Assembly: GCF_003966975.1 (NCBI RefSeq) | Contig: NZ_AP018437.1 | Coordinates: forward strand, 1,240,001 to 1,304,000 | Length of the DNA: 64,000 bases | Source: Pelolinea submarina | GTDB lineage: Bacteria; Chloroflexota; Anaerolineae; Anaerolineales; Anaerolineaceae | Reading direction: 5' to 3' | Shown here: one piece after another, positions 33,792 through 41,432 of the stretch | Layout: every line of letters starts with the position of its first letter | Numbering within the stretch: position 1 is the stretch's first letter | Made by a program: the position numbers and the translations under genes | Notes under the pieces: model-generated | What the model saw: only the letters and a program-made list of their open reading frames with translations | Databases searched by the model: none | Told to the model about the DNA's origin: nothing

Positions 33792-34055
33792 CCGGTTCTC
33801 CGCTGATGATTTATTTTAACATGCTGCTGTGGTTTCCAGACAGCGAGAGTATTTTAAGATAGTGTATAATATTTTTCAACCGCGTTTTTTAAGAATTCCC
33901 TGGCAAAGGTTTATCATTCATATGGGGGAATTTGCGGATAAACTTGTTTATACAATCATTATGCAATTAGTTATTATAGAATTAGTGTACCAAGAATGTC
34001 CTTATAAGTGTTAATATTGAATGTAAATACCGGAATTGGTTGAGTACTTGCTTAT

Positions 34056-34766
34056 ATGAAACATTTGGTTCTATTAATTGAAGGAAAACGCGCGGATCGT
34101 CCATCCTATATGACCGGATTGGGCAAGAAGGGTTTCGAAGTTGAATCGGTCCAGACCGGATCTGAAGCATTGAAGAAAATGAAATCCATCGAGCCAAAAG
34201 CGGTTATTGTGGACGCGGCCTCGATGCGCACCTCAGGCACGCGTATCTGCAACGGATTGAAAAAAGTCTCCCCGGAAATTCCCGTCATTCTAATCATCTC
34301 GGAAGACCAGAAAGGCGTAGAGATGGAATGCGCGGATGAAATTCTGCAATTGCCTTTCACATTACAGAAATTGTTGAATCGCTTAAAACCTTATATGTCC
34401 CTCAGCCAAAATAAAAAACTGGTGGTCGGCTGCATCGAACTGGATTTGAAGCAGCGTTGGGTGTATTGCAATGGAAAACGCAATCGCTTAACACCACGGC
34501 TTTTTATTCTGATGGAAACGCTCATGCGCCGTCCCGGCGAAGTGCTGACGCGTGAGGAATTGTTTAAAAAGTTATGGGAAACGGATTACCTGGGCGACAC
34601 GCGCTCGCTGGATGTGCACATCAGTTGGCTGCGCCAGGCTTTGGAAGAAGACCCCCGCCATCCCAGCTTCATTAAAACCGAACGCGGGGTGGGATATCGG
34701 CTTGAAGTGGAAAAACCCAAACGTCCTTCCCGTGTGGAAAAGAAGAGTTCTGCCCCGGCAAAGTAA
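34056..34766 (+). CDS. Atypical response regulator, OmpR-type winged helix
   Basis: A 236-aa protein. The C-terminal half is a normal OmpR winged helix (LTPRLFILMETLMRRPGEVLTREELF, DVHISWLRQALEEDP, GVGYRLE) with a basic tail. The N-terminal half has a receiver fold with Asp at the phosphorylation position (D53), but the acidic pocket is reduced to E9 and the conserved Lys before PF is replaced by Leu (L99). Such receivers often work without phosphorylation. No kinase gene adjoins it. The 264 bases upstream contain a TATAAT-like element near 33866 but no clear gene. Confidence 0.85.
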   Translation: MKHLVLLIEGKRADRPSYMTGLGKKGFEVESVQTGSEALKKMKSIEPKAVIVDAASMRTSGTRICNGLKKVSPEIPVILIISEDQKGVEMECADEILQLPFTLQKLLNRLKPYMSLSQNKKLVVGCIELDLKQRWVYCNGKRNRLTPRLFILMETLMRRPGEVLTREELFKKLWETDYLGDTRSLDVHISWLRQALEEDPRHPSFIKTERGVGYRLEVEKPKRPSRVEKKSSAPAK

Positions 34767-34795
34767 TTATTAATCGGAACTGTGAATAAAAAATA

Positions 34796-34826
34796 CAGCT
34801 TGGCGAATTTTCGCCAAGCTGTTTGT
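34796..34826. terminator. Bidirectional terminator between the regulator and the decarboxylase operon
   Basis: ACAGCTTGGCGAA pairs with TTCGCCAAGCTGT around a two-base loop, with T-rich flanks on both strands. Confidence 0.82.
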
Positions 34827-34848
34827 CATTATTAAGGAGAAATAGATT

Positions 34849-35976
34849 CTAATGAAGGGCTAAAACCAGGGTAAGCAGCAAACCGCCGGCGATGACGCTG
34901 CCCAGTTGTCCGGCTGTGTTGGAACCCATGGCGTGCATGAGGATGAAGTTCTCGAAGTCTTCGTCCTGCGCCATTTTAGCCGATAAACGACCGGCCATAG
35001 GGAAGGCGCTGATGCCGCAGGCGCCGATGAGCGGGTTGATCTTGCCGCGTGTGACGAAAGCAATCAGCTTGCCGAACAGCAGGCCCATGATGGTGTCCAA
35101 AATGAAAGCCAACAGACCCAGCCCGAGGATCTTCAAAGTCGCCAGGTTGAGGAAACTGTCCGCTGTCATGGTGCCGCCAATGGTCAAACCCAGGAACAGG
35201 GTGGAAACGTTGATGATCTCATTCTGCGCGGACTGGTTGAGGCGGTCCACCACGCCGGATTCCTTGAGCAGGTTGCCCAGCATTAACGCAGCGATCAGCG
35301 GCGCGGCTGTGGGCGCCAGGATGCTGATGATGATCGTGACCGCGATGGGGAAGATGATCAAAGCTTTCTTGCTGACCGGCTTGGGAGAATACTCCATGCG
35401 GATCAACCGCTCCTTGCGCGTGGTCATCAACTTCATAACGGGCGGCTGAATAATGGGAATCAGGCTCATGTAGGAATAAGCGGCCACGGCAATCGGCGCC
35501 AGCATGTGCGGCGCCAGTTTTCCGGCCACGTAAATGGCGGTGGGGCCGTCGATGGCGCCAATCACACCGATGGAGGCGGCTTCGTCCAGGCTGAAACCTA
35601 ACAGGGTGGCCAGGAGGAGCGTGCCGTAGATACCGAATTGGCCGGCCGCGCCCAGCAGCGCCAGGTAAGGCTGCGAAAGCAGCGGGCTGAAATCGATCAT
35701 GCCGCCCACGCCGATGAAGATCAACAGCGGAAAGAGTTCCGATTGAATACCGGCGCGGTAGAGGACCGAAAGGAAACCCTCGCCATCCGCGGAGGCTTCC
35801 ATGCCCAGGTTGGCCAAAATGCAGCCGAACCCGATGGGCAGCAACAGCACAGGTTCATATTCTTTGACAATTGCCAGATAGATCAATACCAGCCCAACAA
35901 CGATCATGACGATGTTGTTGAGATGCAGCATTAAAAAATCCTGCGAGAAGTAGGACCATAAGGTATTGACATCCAT
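34849..35976 (-). CDS. mmdB: Na+-translocating decarboxylase beta subunit (MmdB/OadB/GcdB)
   Basis: A 375-aa protein with about eleven hydrophobic helices, the normal length for the membrane subunit that decarboxylates carboxybiotin and pumps Na+ out. Family features include GFGCILANLGM near the N-terminus, the Asp in GVIGAIDGPTAIYVA, and the C-terminal ACGISAFPMAGR with HAMGSNTAGQLGSV. It is the last gene of the four-gene operon, two bases after the biotin-carrier gene. Which acyl-CoA the complex uses is set by the alpha subunit. Confidence 0.93.
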   Translation of the reverse strand: MDVNTLWSYFSQDFLMLHLNNIVMIVVGLVLIYLAIVKEYEPVLLLPIGFGCILANLGMEASADGEGFLSVLYRAGIQSELFPLLIFIGVGGMIDFSPLLSQPYLALLGAAGQFGIYGTLLLATLLGFSLDEAASIGVIGAIDGPTAIYVAGKLAPHMLAPIAVAAYSYMSLIPIIQPPVMKLMTTRKERLIRMEYSPKPVSKKALIIFPIAVTIIISILAPTAAPLIAALMLGNLLKESGVVDRLNQSAQNEIINVSTLFLGLTIGGTMTADSFLNLATLKILGLGLLAFILDTIMGLLFGKLIAFVTRGKINPLIGACGISAFPMAGRLSAKMAQDEDFENFILMHAMGSNTAGQLGSVIAGGLLLTLVLALH

Positions 35977-35978
35977 AG

Positions 35979-36410
35979 CTATCCCGCCTTGTCCTGAAAT
36001 TCCATCAGGACTTTGCCCTGCTGTACCTGGTCGCCGGTGGTAACGAGGACTTTAGCGATGGTACCGTCGTGATTGGCGCGAATGGAATTCTTCATTTTCA
36101 TGGCTTCCAGCACGCACAGTTCCTGTCCATAGGTCACGCTGTCACCGGCCGCGACCTTGATTTCAATGATGACGCCCGGGATGGGCGCGATCACTGCGTT
36201 GCCTGAAGCGGTTCCGGGGGAGGAGATAGGAGCTGCTGCCGGAGCAGCCGGTTGAGGCGCGGCGGGCATGGCGGCAGTTGCCAGCCGGGTACTTTCCTCT
36301 GGCCATACCTCGAAAATTTCACCGTCAACGTTTGCCTGGATCGGCCGCTCGTGCAGGTCGTTTATCTCCACGTTGAAAGTTTTATCCTCAATATTAATTT
36401 TCATTTTCAT
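35979..36410 (-). CDS. mmdC: Biotin carboxyl-carrier subunit of the decarboxylase
   Basis: A 143-aa protein with a short N-terminal segment, an Ala/Pro-rich flexible hinge (residues about 46-66) and a C-terminal biotinyl domain with the attachment site LEAMKMKN (biotinyl-Lys K105). It shuttles CO2 from the carboxyltransferase to the membrane pump. It is positioned between the gamma-like and beta subunits, two bases from each neighbour, so the operon is tightly coupled. No biotin ligase lies nearby. Confidence 0.93.
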   Translation of the reverse strand: MKMKINIEDKTFNVEINDLHERPIQANVDGEIFEVWPEESTRLATAAMPAAPQPAAPAAAPISSPGTASGNAVIAPIPGVIIEIKVAAGDSVTYGQELCVLEAMKMKNSIRANHDGTIAKVLVTTGDQVQQGKVLMEFQDKAG

Positions 36411-36412
36411 GG

Positions 36413-36757
36413 CTAATTATTCTTCCTGCGCGGCAGCGCATTGGTTTGGTTAATTTGACGAATACGGTGGGTGCTCTGCCAGGGGCTGAGCGCAGCCTTG
36501 TCCTGCGGTGCCACAACCGAGCGGGCGGCGGAGGAGAGTGCCAGCGCTGCCGCCACGGCTGCTGCGGCAGCTTGCTGTTTGAGGAGGCTGCCTGCTTCCG
36601 CCGGAACATTCTCGGCCGTATCCGCCGGGACGGGAGTGTCCGGCGTTTTTTCCTTTGAGGTCAGGCGGACCAGAATATCCATCATAATCCACAGCAGGAT
36701 CAAGCCGATAAAGACCATACCCCCGCCGATAACTGTTATTGTGAGTGCTTCATCCAT
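36413..36757 (-). CDS. OadG/MmdD-like small membrane subunit of the decarboxylase
   Basis: A 114-aa protein with one N-terminal helix (LTITVIGGGMVFIGLILLWIMMDI within residues 4-28), then an Ala-rich, Pro-rich tail. This is the pattern of the small gamma/delta subunits (OadG, MmdD) that hold the soluble carboxyltransferase to the membrane pump. The long run of Ala near residues 60-85 may form a helix. Sequence conservation is low in this family, so the call rests on topology and position. Confidence 0.8.
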   Translation of the reverse strand: MDEALTITVIGGGMVFIGLILLWIMMDILVRLTSKEKTPDTPVPADTAENVPAEAGSLLKQQAAAAAVAAALALSSAARSVVAPQDKAALSPWQSTHRIRQINQTNALPRRKNN

Positions 36758-36772
36758 AGCTTAGCTCCAGTC

Positions 36773-38326
36773 CTAAACCGGCGGGTTGCCGTGTTTGCGC
36801 GGCGGGTTCTGGACCTGCTTTTCGCGGATGACGGATAAGGCGCTAATCACCTTGGACCGTGTTTCGGAAGGCAAGATGATCTCGTCGCAGAATCCGGCTT
36901 CGGCGGCCACGTAGGGGTTCAGGTATTTTTCGCGGTATTCCCGCATCACTTTTTCGCGTTCCGCCTCGGGGTCGGCGGCATCCATAATTTGTTTGTGGTG
37001 CAGGATATTGGCCGCGCCTTCGGGGCCCATAACGGCAATTTCAGCGGTGGGCCAGGCGTAAGTGATGTCGGTGCCTAAATACTTGCTGCTCATAACGATG
37101 TACGCGCCGCCATAAGCTTTGCGCGTGACAATGCTCACCTTGGGGACGCTGGCTTCAGAGTAGGCAAACAGCACCTTGGCGCCGTGGCGGATGATGCCGC
37201 CGTGCTCCTGCTGCACCCCCGGCAGGAATCCGGGAGAGTCCACGAAGGTTACCAGCGGGATGTTGAAACAGTCGCAGAAGCGTACAAAGCGGCAGATTTT
37301 GTCGGATGCGTTGATGTCAATCACGCCTGCCATGCAGTTGGGTTCCTGTGCGACGATGCCGACCGGGCTGCCGTCCATGCGCGCCAGGCCGATAATGGCA
37401 TTCATGGCGTAAGTTGGCTGTAATTCGAGGAAAGAATCCTGATCGACCACGTGTGCAATAACCTCATGCATGCGGTAGGGTTGGCTGTCGTCTTCCGGTA
37501 CCAAATCGTTGAGTTCCAGGGCGATCCTCGCGGGGTCATCCGTGCTCACGCAGCTGGGCGGATTTTCCACGTTGTTGGAGGGTATGTAGCTGAGCAACGC
37601 ACGGCAGAGTGCCAGAGAATCCTGTTCGGTGGGGGCGGTCAATGAAGCCACGCCGCTGGTACCCAAATGGACCGCTGCGCCGCCCAAACTTTCAAAATTC
37701 ACTTCTTCACCGGTGATGGCCTTGATAACGCTGGGGCCGGTGATGAACATATAAGATTGCTTCTCAACCATTAGAATGAAATCGGTCAGGGCGGGGGAGT
37801 AAGCCGCGCCGCCTGCGCAGGGTCCCATAATCATGCTGATTTGGGGCACGACACCGGAATAGAGCGCGTTGCGACGGAAAATTTCGGCATATCCGCCTAA
37901 ACTGCGGATGCCTTCCTGGATGCGCGCGCCGCCTGAATCGATTAGACCGATAATGGGCGCGCCGTTTTGCACGGCCAGGTCCATTACGCGGCAGATTTTA
38001 TGGCTCTGCATTTCACCCAACGACCCGCCATTGGCGGTGAAATCCTGTGCGTAGACGAATACCGTACGGCCGTCGATTTGACCGTATCCGGTCACGACAC
38101 CGTCGCCCAGAATGCGTTCATCCGGGTTGTCGCACACATCAGAACGCTGCATAACAAAAGGCTCCAGTTCATGGAAGCTGTCCGCGTCTAATAGTTCTGC
38201 GATTCGCTCGCGCGCGGTCAATTTCCCCTTTTCGTGTTGTTTGGCAATGCGGGGTTGGCCGCCGCCTAATTTGGATAGTTCGCGTTGCTTTTTTAGCTTC
38301 TCTTCTCTCGGGTTTTGGGATGCCAT
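36773..38326 (-). CDS. mmdA: Methylmalonyl-CoA-decarboxylase-type carboxyltransferase (alpha) subunit
   Basis: A 517-aa carboxyltransferase that moves CO2 from an acyl-CoA to biotin. It shows the N-terminal GGGQPRIAKQHEKGKLTARERI, GLIDSGGARIQEGI, the oxyanion-hole GPCAGGAAYSPA and FVDSPGFLPGVQQEHGG. It is first in an operon with small membrane, biotin and pump subunits, in the order MmdA-D-C-B known from Veillonella. This supports an Na+-pumping decarboxylase rather than propionyl-CoA carboxylase. Substrate could be methylmalonyl-, malonyl- or another branched acyl-CoA. It diverges from a GntR-type regulator. Confidence 0.92.
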   Translation of the reverse strand: MASQNPREEKLKKQRELSKLGGGQPRIAKQHEKGKLTARERIAELLDADSFHELEPFVMQRSDVCDNPDERILGDGVVTGYGQIDGRTVFVYAQDFTANGGSLGEMQSHKICRVMDLAVQNGAPIIGLIDSGGARIQEGIRSLGGYAEIFRRNALYSGVVPQISMIMGPCAGGAAYSPALTDFILMVEKQSYMFITGPSVIKAITGEEVNFESLGGAAVHLGTSGVASLTAPTEQDSLALCRALLSYIPSNNVENPPSCVSTDDPARIALELNDLVPEDDSQPYRMHEVIAHVVDQDSFLELQPTYAMNAIIGLARMDGSPVGIVAQEPNCMAGVIDINASDKICRFVRFCDCFNIPLVTFVDSPGFLPGVQQEHGGIIRHGAKVLFAYSEASVPKVSIVTRKAYGGAYIVMSSKYLGTDITYAWPTAEIAVMGPEGAANILHHKQIMDAADPEAEREKVMREYREKYLNPYVAAEAGFCDEIILPSETRSKVISALSVIREKQVQNPPRKHGNPPV

Positions 38327-38373
38327 ATATTATTCCTGCCTTTCAATATTATTTTAATCCCTCGAAAACTTAT

Positions 38374-38390
38374 GAATGTCATTGACATTC
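38374..38390. promoter_or_regulatory. Second short dyad in the divergent regulatory region
   Basis: GAATGTC-ATT-GACATTC is a perfect 7-bp-arm palindrome overlapping the -35 of the forward promoter. It may be an additional operator. Confidence 0.5.
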
Positions 38391-38410
38391 GTACTATTTT
38401 CCTGTAATAT
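38382..38410 (+). promoter_or_regulatory. Consensus sigma-70 promoter for the GntR gene and catabolic operon
   Basis: TTGACA (38382-38387), a 17-bp spacer and TAATAT (38405-38410). The -10 lies inside the large palindrome, the -35 inside the smaller one, so a bound repressor would block it. Confidence 0.8.
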
Positions 38411-38437
38411 GTGATATGTAATATATCACATATTACA
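38403..38437. promoter_or_regulatory. Large palindromic operator between mmdA and the GntR gene
   Basis: TGTAATATGTGATAT and ATATCACATATTACA form a perfect 15-bp inverted repeat separated by five bases. It overlaps the forward -10 and is about 77 bases from the mmdA start. It is the best candidate for the binding site of the adjacent FadR-type regulator. Confidence 0.78.
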
Positions 38438-38465
38438 TGGATATGGTATAGAAAGTGAATGAAAT

Positions 38466-39152
38466 ATGGAAAAAGCACCAAAAAGCAAACCCTCAGCCTT
38501 AACCGACTGGACTTATCAATATTTGAAGAAGGGGATCCTGAACCTGGACTTCAAACCCGGTGAACAGCTCCACATTGAAGATTTTACCGATAAGTTGGAA
38601 GTCAGCCGGACTCCTGTGCGCGAAGCTTTCCTGCGCTTGGCGAATGAGGGATTAATTGATGTCCGTCCGCGCGTGGGCTATTTCGTTTCAGAAATCACGG
38701 AACAGGATATTTTCGACCTGTTTGAAGCTCGTGAGATTGTCGAAACACGCGCCGCCCGGCATGCTGCCAAGGCTTTAACGGATAAAGAATTGGAAATGCT
38801 GAAAAATATCATGCAAGCCAGTAGTCAAGCTGTGGATGCGGGCGATTATGACGGCTTCCTGGAAAATGAAGTGAAGTTCCACGAATACCTGCAGAAGCAT
38901 ATTCATAATAAACGCTTGATTGCGTTTATGGACAGCCTGAATGATTTGACTTATCGCGAACGGGTGTTATCCACTCATTCCATGGAAAATATCAAAGAAA
39001 CCTTAATTGAACATAACCGGATTGTCGATGCATTACTGGTAAGAGACGGGGAAGCAGCCAGCCAACGAATGGCGGAGCATCTCGAAAATGTACGTGAAAG
39101 GCTCATTATATTCATTACAAAAAACCCCAAAATCAATTTTCAGAGGAGATAG
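38466..39152 (+). CDS. GntR-family (FadR subfamily) transcriptional regulator
   Basis: A 228-aa protein. Residues 10-75 form the GntR winged helix (WTYQYLKKGILN, LEVSRTPVREAFLRLANEGLI). The rest is an all-helical FCD effector domain with metal-type His residues (KFHEYL, EHNRIVDAL, MAEHLENV). FCD regulators bind small acids such as lactate, glucuronate or gluconate. It diverges from the decarboxylase operon and is followed six bases later by the creatininase-like gene, so it likely controls one or both operons through the palindrome at 38403-38437. Confidence 0.92.
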   Translation: MEKAPKSKPSALTDWTYQYLKKGILNLDFKPGEQLHIEDFTDKLEVSRTPVREAFLRLANEGLIDVRPRVGYFVSEITEQDIFDLFEAREIVETRAARHAAKALTDKELEMLKNIMQASSQAVDAGDYDGFLENEVKFHEYLQKHIHNKRLIAFMDSLNDLTYRERVLSTHSMENIKETLIEHNRIVDALLVRDGEAASQRMAEHLENVRERLIIFITKNPKINFQRR

Positions 39153-39157
39153 TTGTT

Positions 39158-40126
39158 ATGGAAAAATGGAAATTGCCCCCTGACGGGGGGCATATGGATC
39201 GTCCGACAGGCATTTACCTCCAGACGATGACCGGAAAGGAAGTGGATGAGCGTCTGAAGAAAAACGACCTCATCATTCTGCCTATCGGCAGCACCGAGGC
39301 TCACGGTCCGCACGCTTGCAGCGGCGAGGACACTTTCCTGGTCACACGCATGGCGGAAGCAGTCGCGCAAAAAGTGGGCTGCACTGTGGCCGAACCGATC
39401 TGGTACGGCTCACACCCTTATCATCATCTGGGCATGCCGGGCACCATTGTGGTCCCTGAAGAGACCTTTGCAGCCAACCTGCGCGCGGTGATGGCCGGCT
39501 TATGGAATGCCGGTTTCCGCAAACAGATTTTATTGAATGGGCATGGACAGGATTATGTCATTCCCATGGCCATGCATCAATTTGGCAAGAAGTACCAGGT
39601 GCCGATGCTGTTGGTCAATATTAATTATTGGTTCATGATCAAGGAATATATCCGCGACAAAGCGCACGGCGGGCCGTTTGAAACCCCCTTCGTGCACGGC
39701 GATGAATGCGAAACTTCCTTCTCCATGGCATTGTTCCCTGAAATGATTCATCTGGAAGATGCTGTTGATACCAAAGGCGAAAGCTTATTCCCGCCCGGAC
39801 ATATCGATTTCTCCGGTTCCGCTTACAACATGCCCATTCCGTTCTGGCAGCATGTGGGTGCATCGACCATCGAACCCATCGCGACACCGGAAGGTGTGGT
39901 CGGTTCGGCTACCCTGGCAGATCCTGAAAAAGCCAAACCCGGCATCAGCGCGGTGTTGGATTATATGGAAAGACTGATCACTGAGATCATGGATAAGTAT
40001 CCGGCCGGCAAACTGCCTCCTGCGGATCGCGTAACCCAGCGGTCACCTGAGGAAATTGAGGCTTTGCTGAAAGGACCCATTGTTGACGGCGGTAAACATA
40101 TTTATACCGTAGCATATCCACCCTAG
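39158..40126 (+). CDS. Creatininase-family hydrolase, similar in type to IolN
   Basis: A 322-aa protein with AGGAG before its ATG. The creatininase metal site is intact: E47 and H49 in PIGSTEAHGPH, D58 in GEDTFL, H129 in LNGHGQD, and Glu in HGDECETSFSMAL. Known members hydrolyse creatinine or formamide-type bonds, and in the Thermotoga inositol pathway a member (IolN) opens the ring of 3-dehydro-scyllo-inosose. Beside an IolM-like dehydrogenase and an IolO-like isomerase, a C-C hydrolase acting on a cyclic diketone is the best guess. The function is inferred from family and context. Confidence 0.8.
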   Translation: MEKWKLPPDGGHMDRPTGIYLQTMTGKEVDERLKKNDLIILPIGSTEAHGPHACSGEDTFLVTRMAEAVAQKVGCTVAEPIWYGSHPYHHLGMPGTIVVPEETFAANLRAVMAGLWNAGFRKQILLNGHGQDYVIPMAMHQFGKKYQVPMLLVNINYWFMIKEYIRDKAHGGPFETPFVHGDECETSFSMALFPEMIHLEDAVDTKGESLFPPGHIDFSGSAYNMPIPFWQHVGASTIEPIATPEGVVGSATLADPEKAKPGISAVLDYMERLITEIMDKYPAGKLPPADRVTQRSPEEIEALLKGPIVDGGKHIYTVAYPP

Positions 40127-40146
40127 ATCGATGCTGTAAACGCGTG

Positions 40147-40187
40147 AATGGGGACCGGGAGGAGGGAGCCCGGTTCCCATTTTGTTT
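40147..40187 (+). terminator. Terminator-like hairpin between hydrolase and dehydrogenase genes
   Basis: AATGGGGACCGGG pairs with CCCGGTTCCCATT (one G-T wobble) and is followed by TTTGTTT. It may be a partial terminator within the operon. Confidence 0.6.
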
Positions 40188-40229
40188 ATCGAATTTATTT
40201 TATTGTTTCAATTTATAGGAGGATTCACC

Positions 40230-41405
40230 ATGAGTGGAGATATTAAAACGACCCATGCGGTAAAAACTGTCGGCGCGGCCGTAATGACTGCACCGGGAAA
40301 ATTGGAGTATCAAGAATTACCTTACCCGGATCATCTGGAACCGGGCGCCATGATCGTAAAAATGGAAATGTCCGGTATTTGCGGAACGGACAAACATGCG
40401 TATAAGGGGGAAACAACGTTATACGGCGGTACGGAAGCCGAGCAGGACATGGTCTTCCCCACCGTTCACGGCCATGAAAATTCAGGCATCGTCGTTGAAA
40501 TGAACGGCGACAACATTGAATACAGCGGTCAGTCGTTGAAAGTTGGCGACCGCGTCACCAATTGCCCCAATATCATTTGCGGCGAGTGCTGGTATTGCCG
40601 CAGTGTACACGGCTACCCTTACTGCTCGCACCATAAAGGTATCGGCATGACCTATTATGCCGACCAATTCCCTTACATAGTGGGCGGGTGGTCGGAATAT
40701 ATGTACTTGCCTCCCAAGGCGTGGGTGTACAAGGTTCCGGATTACATTCCGATTGAGTATTCCTGCCTTTCCGAGCTGTTTGTGGTCACAGCCATCCTGG
40801 ACCGCGGCAAAGAATATGCGGCTTATGGCGGCAAAGGTTTCCACTTCGGCGACACCGTCGTCGTGCAGGGCGCCGGCCCGATCGGCATGTTGATGGTTGC
40901 CAAGGCGCGCATGCTGGGCGCCGGTAAAATCATTGCCCTGGATAACTTCCCCAAGAAACTGGAAATGGCCAAGGATTTTGGCGCCGATGTGACCTTCAAT
41001 GTTGCGGATATGGATGACAAGCAATTGGTCGAGGCCATTCGCGCAGAAACCGAGGGGCGCGGCGCGGATGTAGTGGTTGAGACTGTTGGACAGCCTTCCG
41101 TTGTGCGTGTCGGTTTGGAAATGCTGCGGCGCGGCGGCACGTACTTGGAAACCGGCAACTTTGCCGATACCGGGGAAGTGTCCCTGAATATTCACCGCCA
41201 TATCGCGGCCAAGAATGTCCTGATTTACGGCAACACGAACCATCCGCACGATGGCTACTATGCCGCTTTCGATATGATGTGGCGCAATCGCGACAAGTTC
41301 CCCTTTGAAAAATTGATCACCCACCGCTTCAAATTGAACCAGGCTCAGGAAGCGATTGATAAATCATTCGAAGAAGACGCGCTCAAAGTCGTGTTCGAAA
41401 TGTAA
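40230..41405 (+). CDS. Zinc-dependent medium-chain dehydrogenase, similar in type to IolM
   Basis: Start at the ATG at 40230 after AGGAGG; the frame is open to 40182. The 391-aa protein is a medium-chain dehydrogenase: catalytic zinc ligands in GICGTDKHA and GHENSGIV, structural zinc Cys cluster in CPNIICGECWYC, and Rossmann VVQGAGPIGMLMVAKA. The length and N-terminus fit the scyllo-inosose 3-dehydrogenase (IolM) type rather than short alcohol dehydrogenases. It probably oxidises a ring hydroxyl of a cyclitol or a sugar acid with NAD+. Substrate assignment is inference. Confidence 0.82.
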   Translation: MSGDIKTTHAVKTVGAAVMTAPGKLEYQELPYPDHLEPGAMIVKMEMSGICGTDKHAYKGETTLYGGTEAEQDMVFPTVHGHENSGIVVEMNGDNIEYSGQSLKVGDRVTNCPNIICGECWYCRSVHGYPYCSHHKGIGMTYYADQFPYIVGGWSEYMYLPPKAWVYKVPDYIPIEYSCLSELFVVTAILDRGKEYAAYGGKGFHFGDTVVVQGAGPIGMLMVAKARMLGAGKIIALDNFPKKLEMAKDFGADVTFNVADMDDKQLVEAIRAETEGRGADVVVETVGQPSVVRVGLEMLRRGGTYLETGNFADTGEVSLNIHRHIAAKNVLIYGNTNHPHDGYYAAFDMMWRNRDKFPFEKLITHRFKLNQAQEAIDKSFEEDALKVVFEM

Positions 41406-41432
41406 TTCCTAATCACCAGGGAAGAAAGGATC

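Noticed and set aside
33829..34014. 61-codon plus-strand frame before the atypical regulator
   Set aside because: No ribosome-binding site, A/T-driven composition and no recognisable features.
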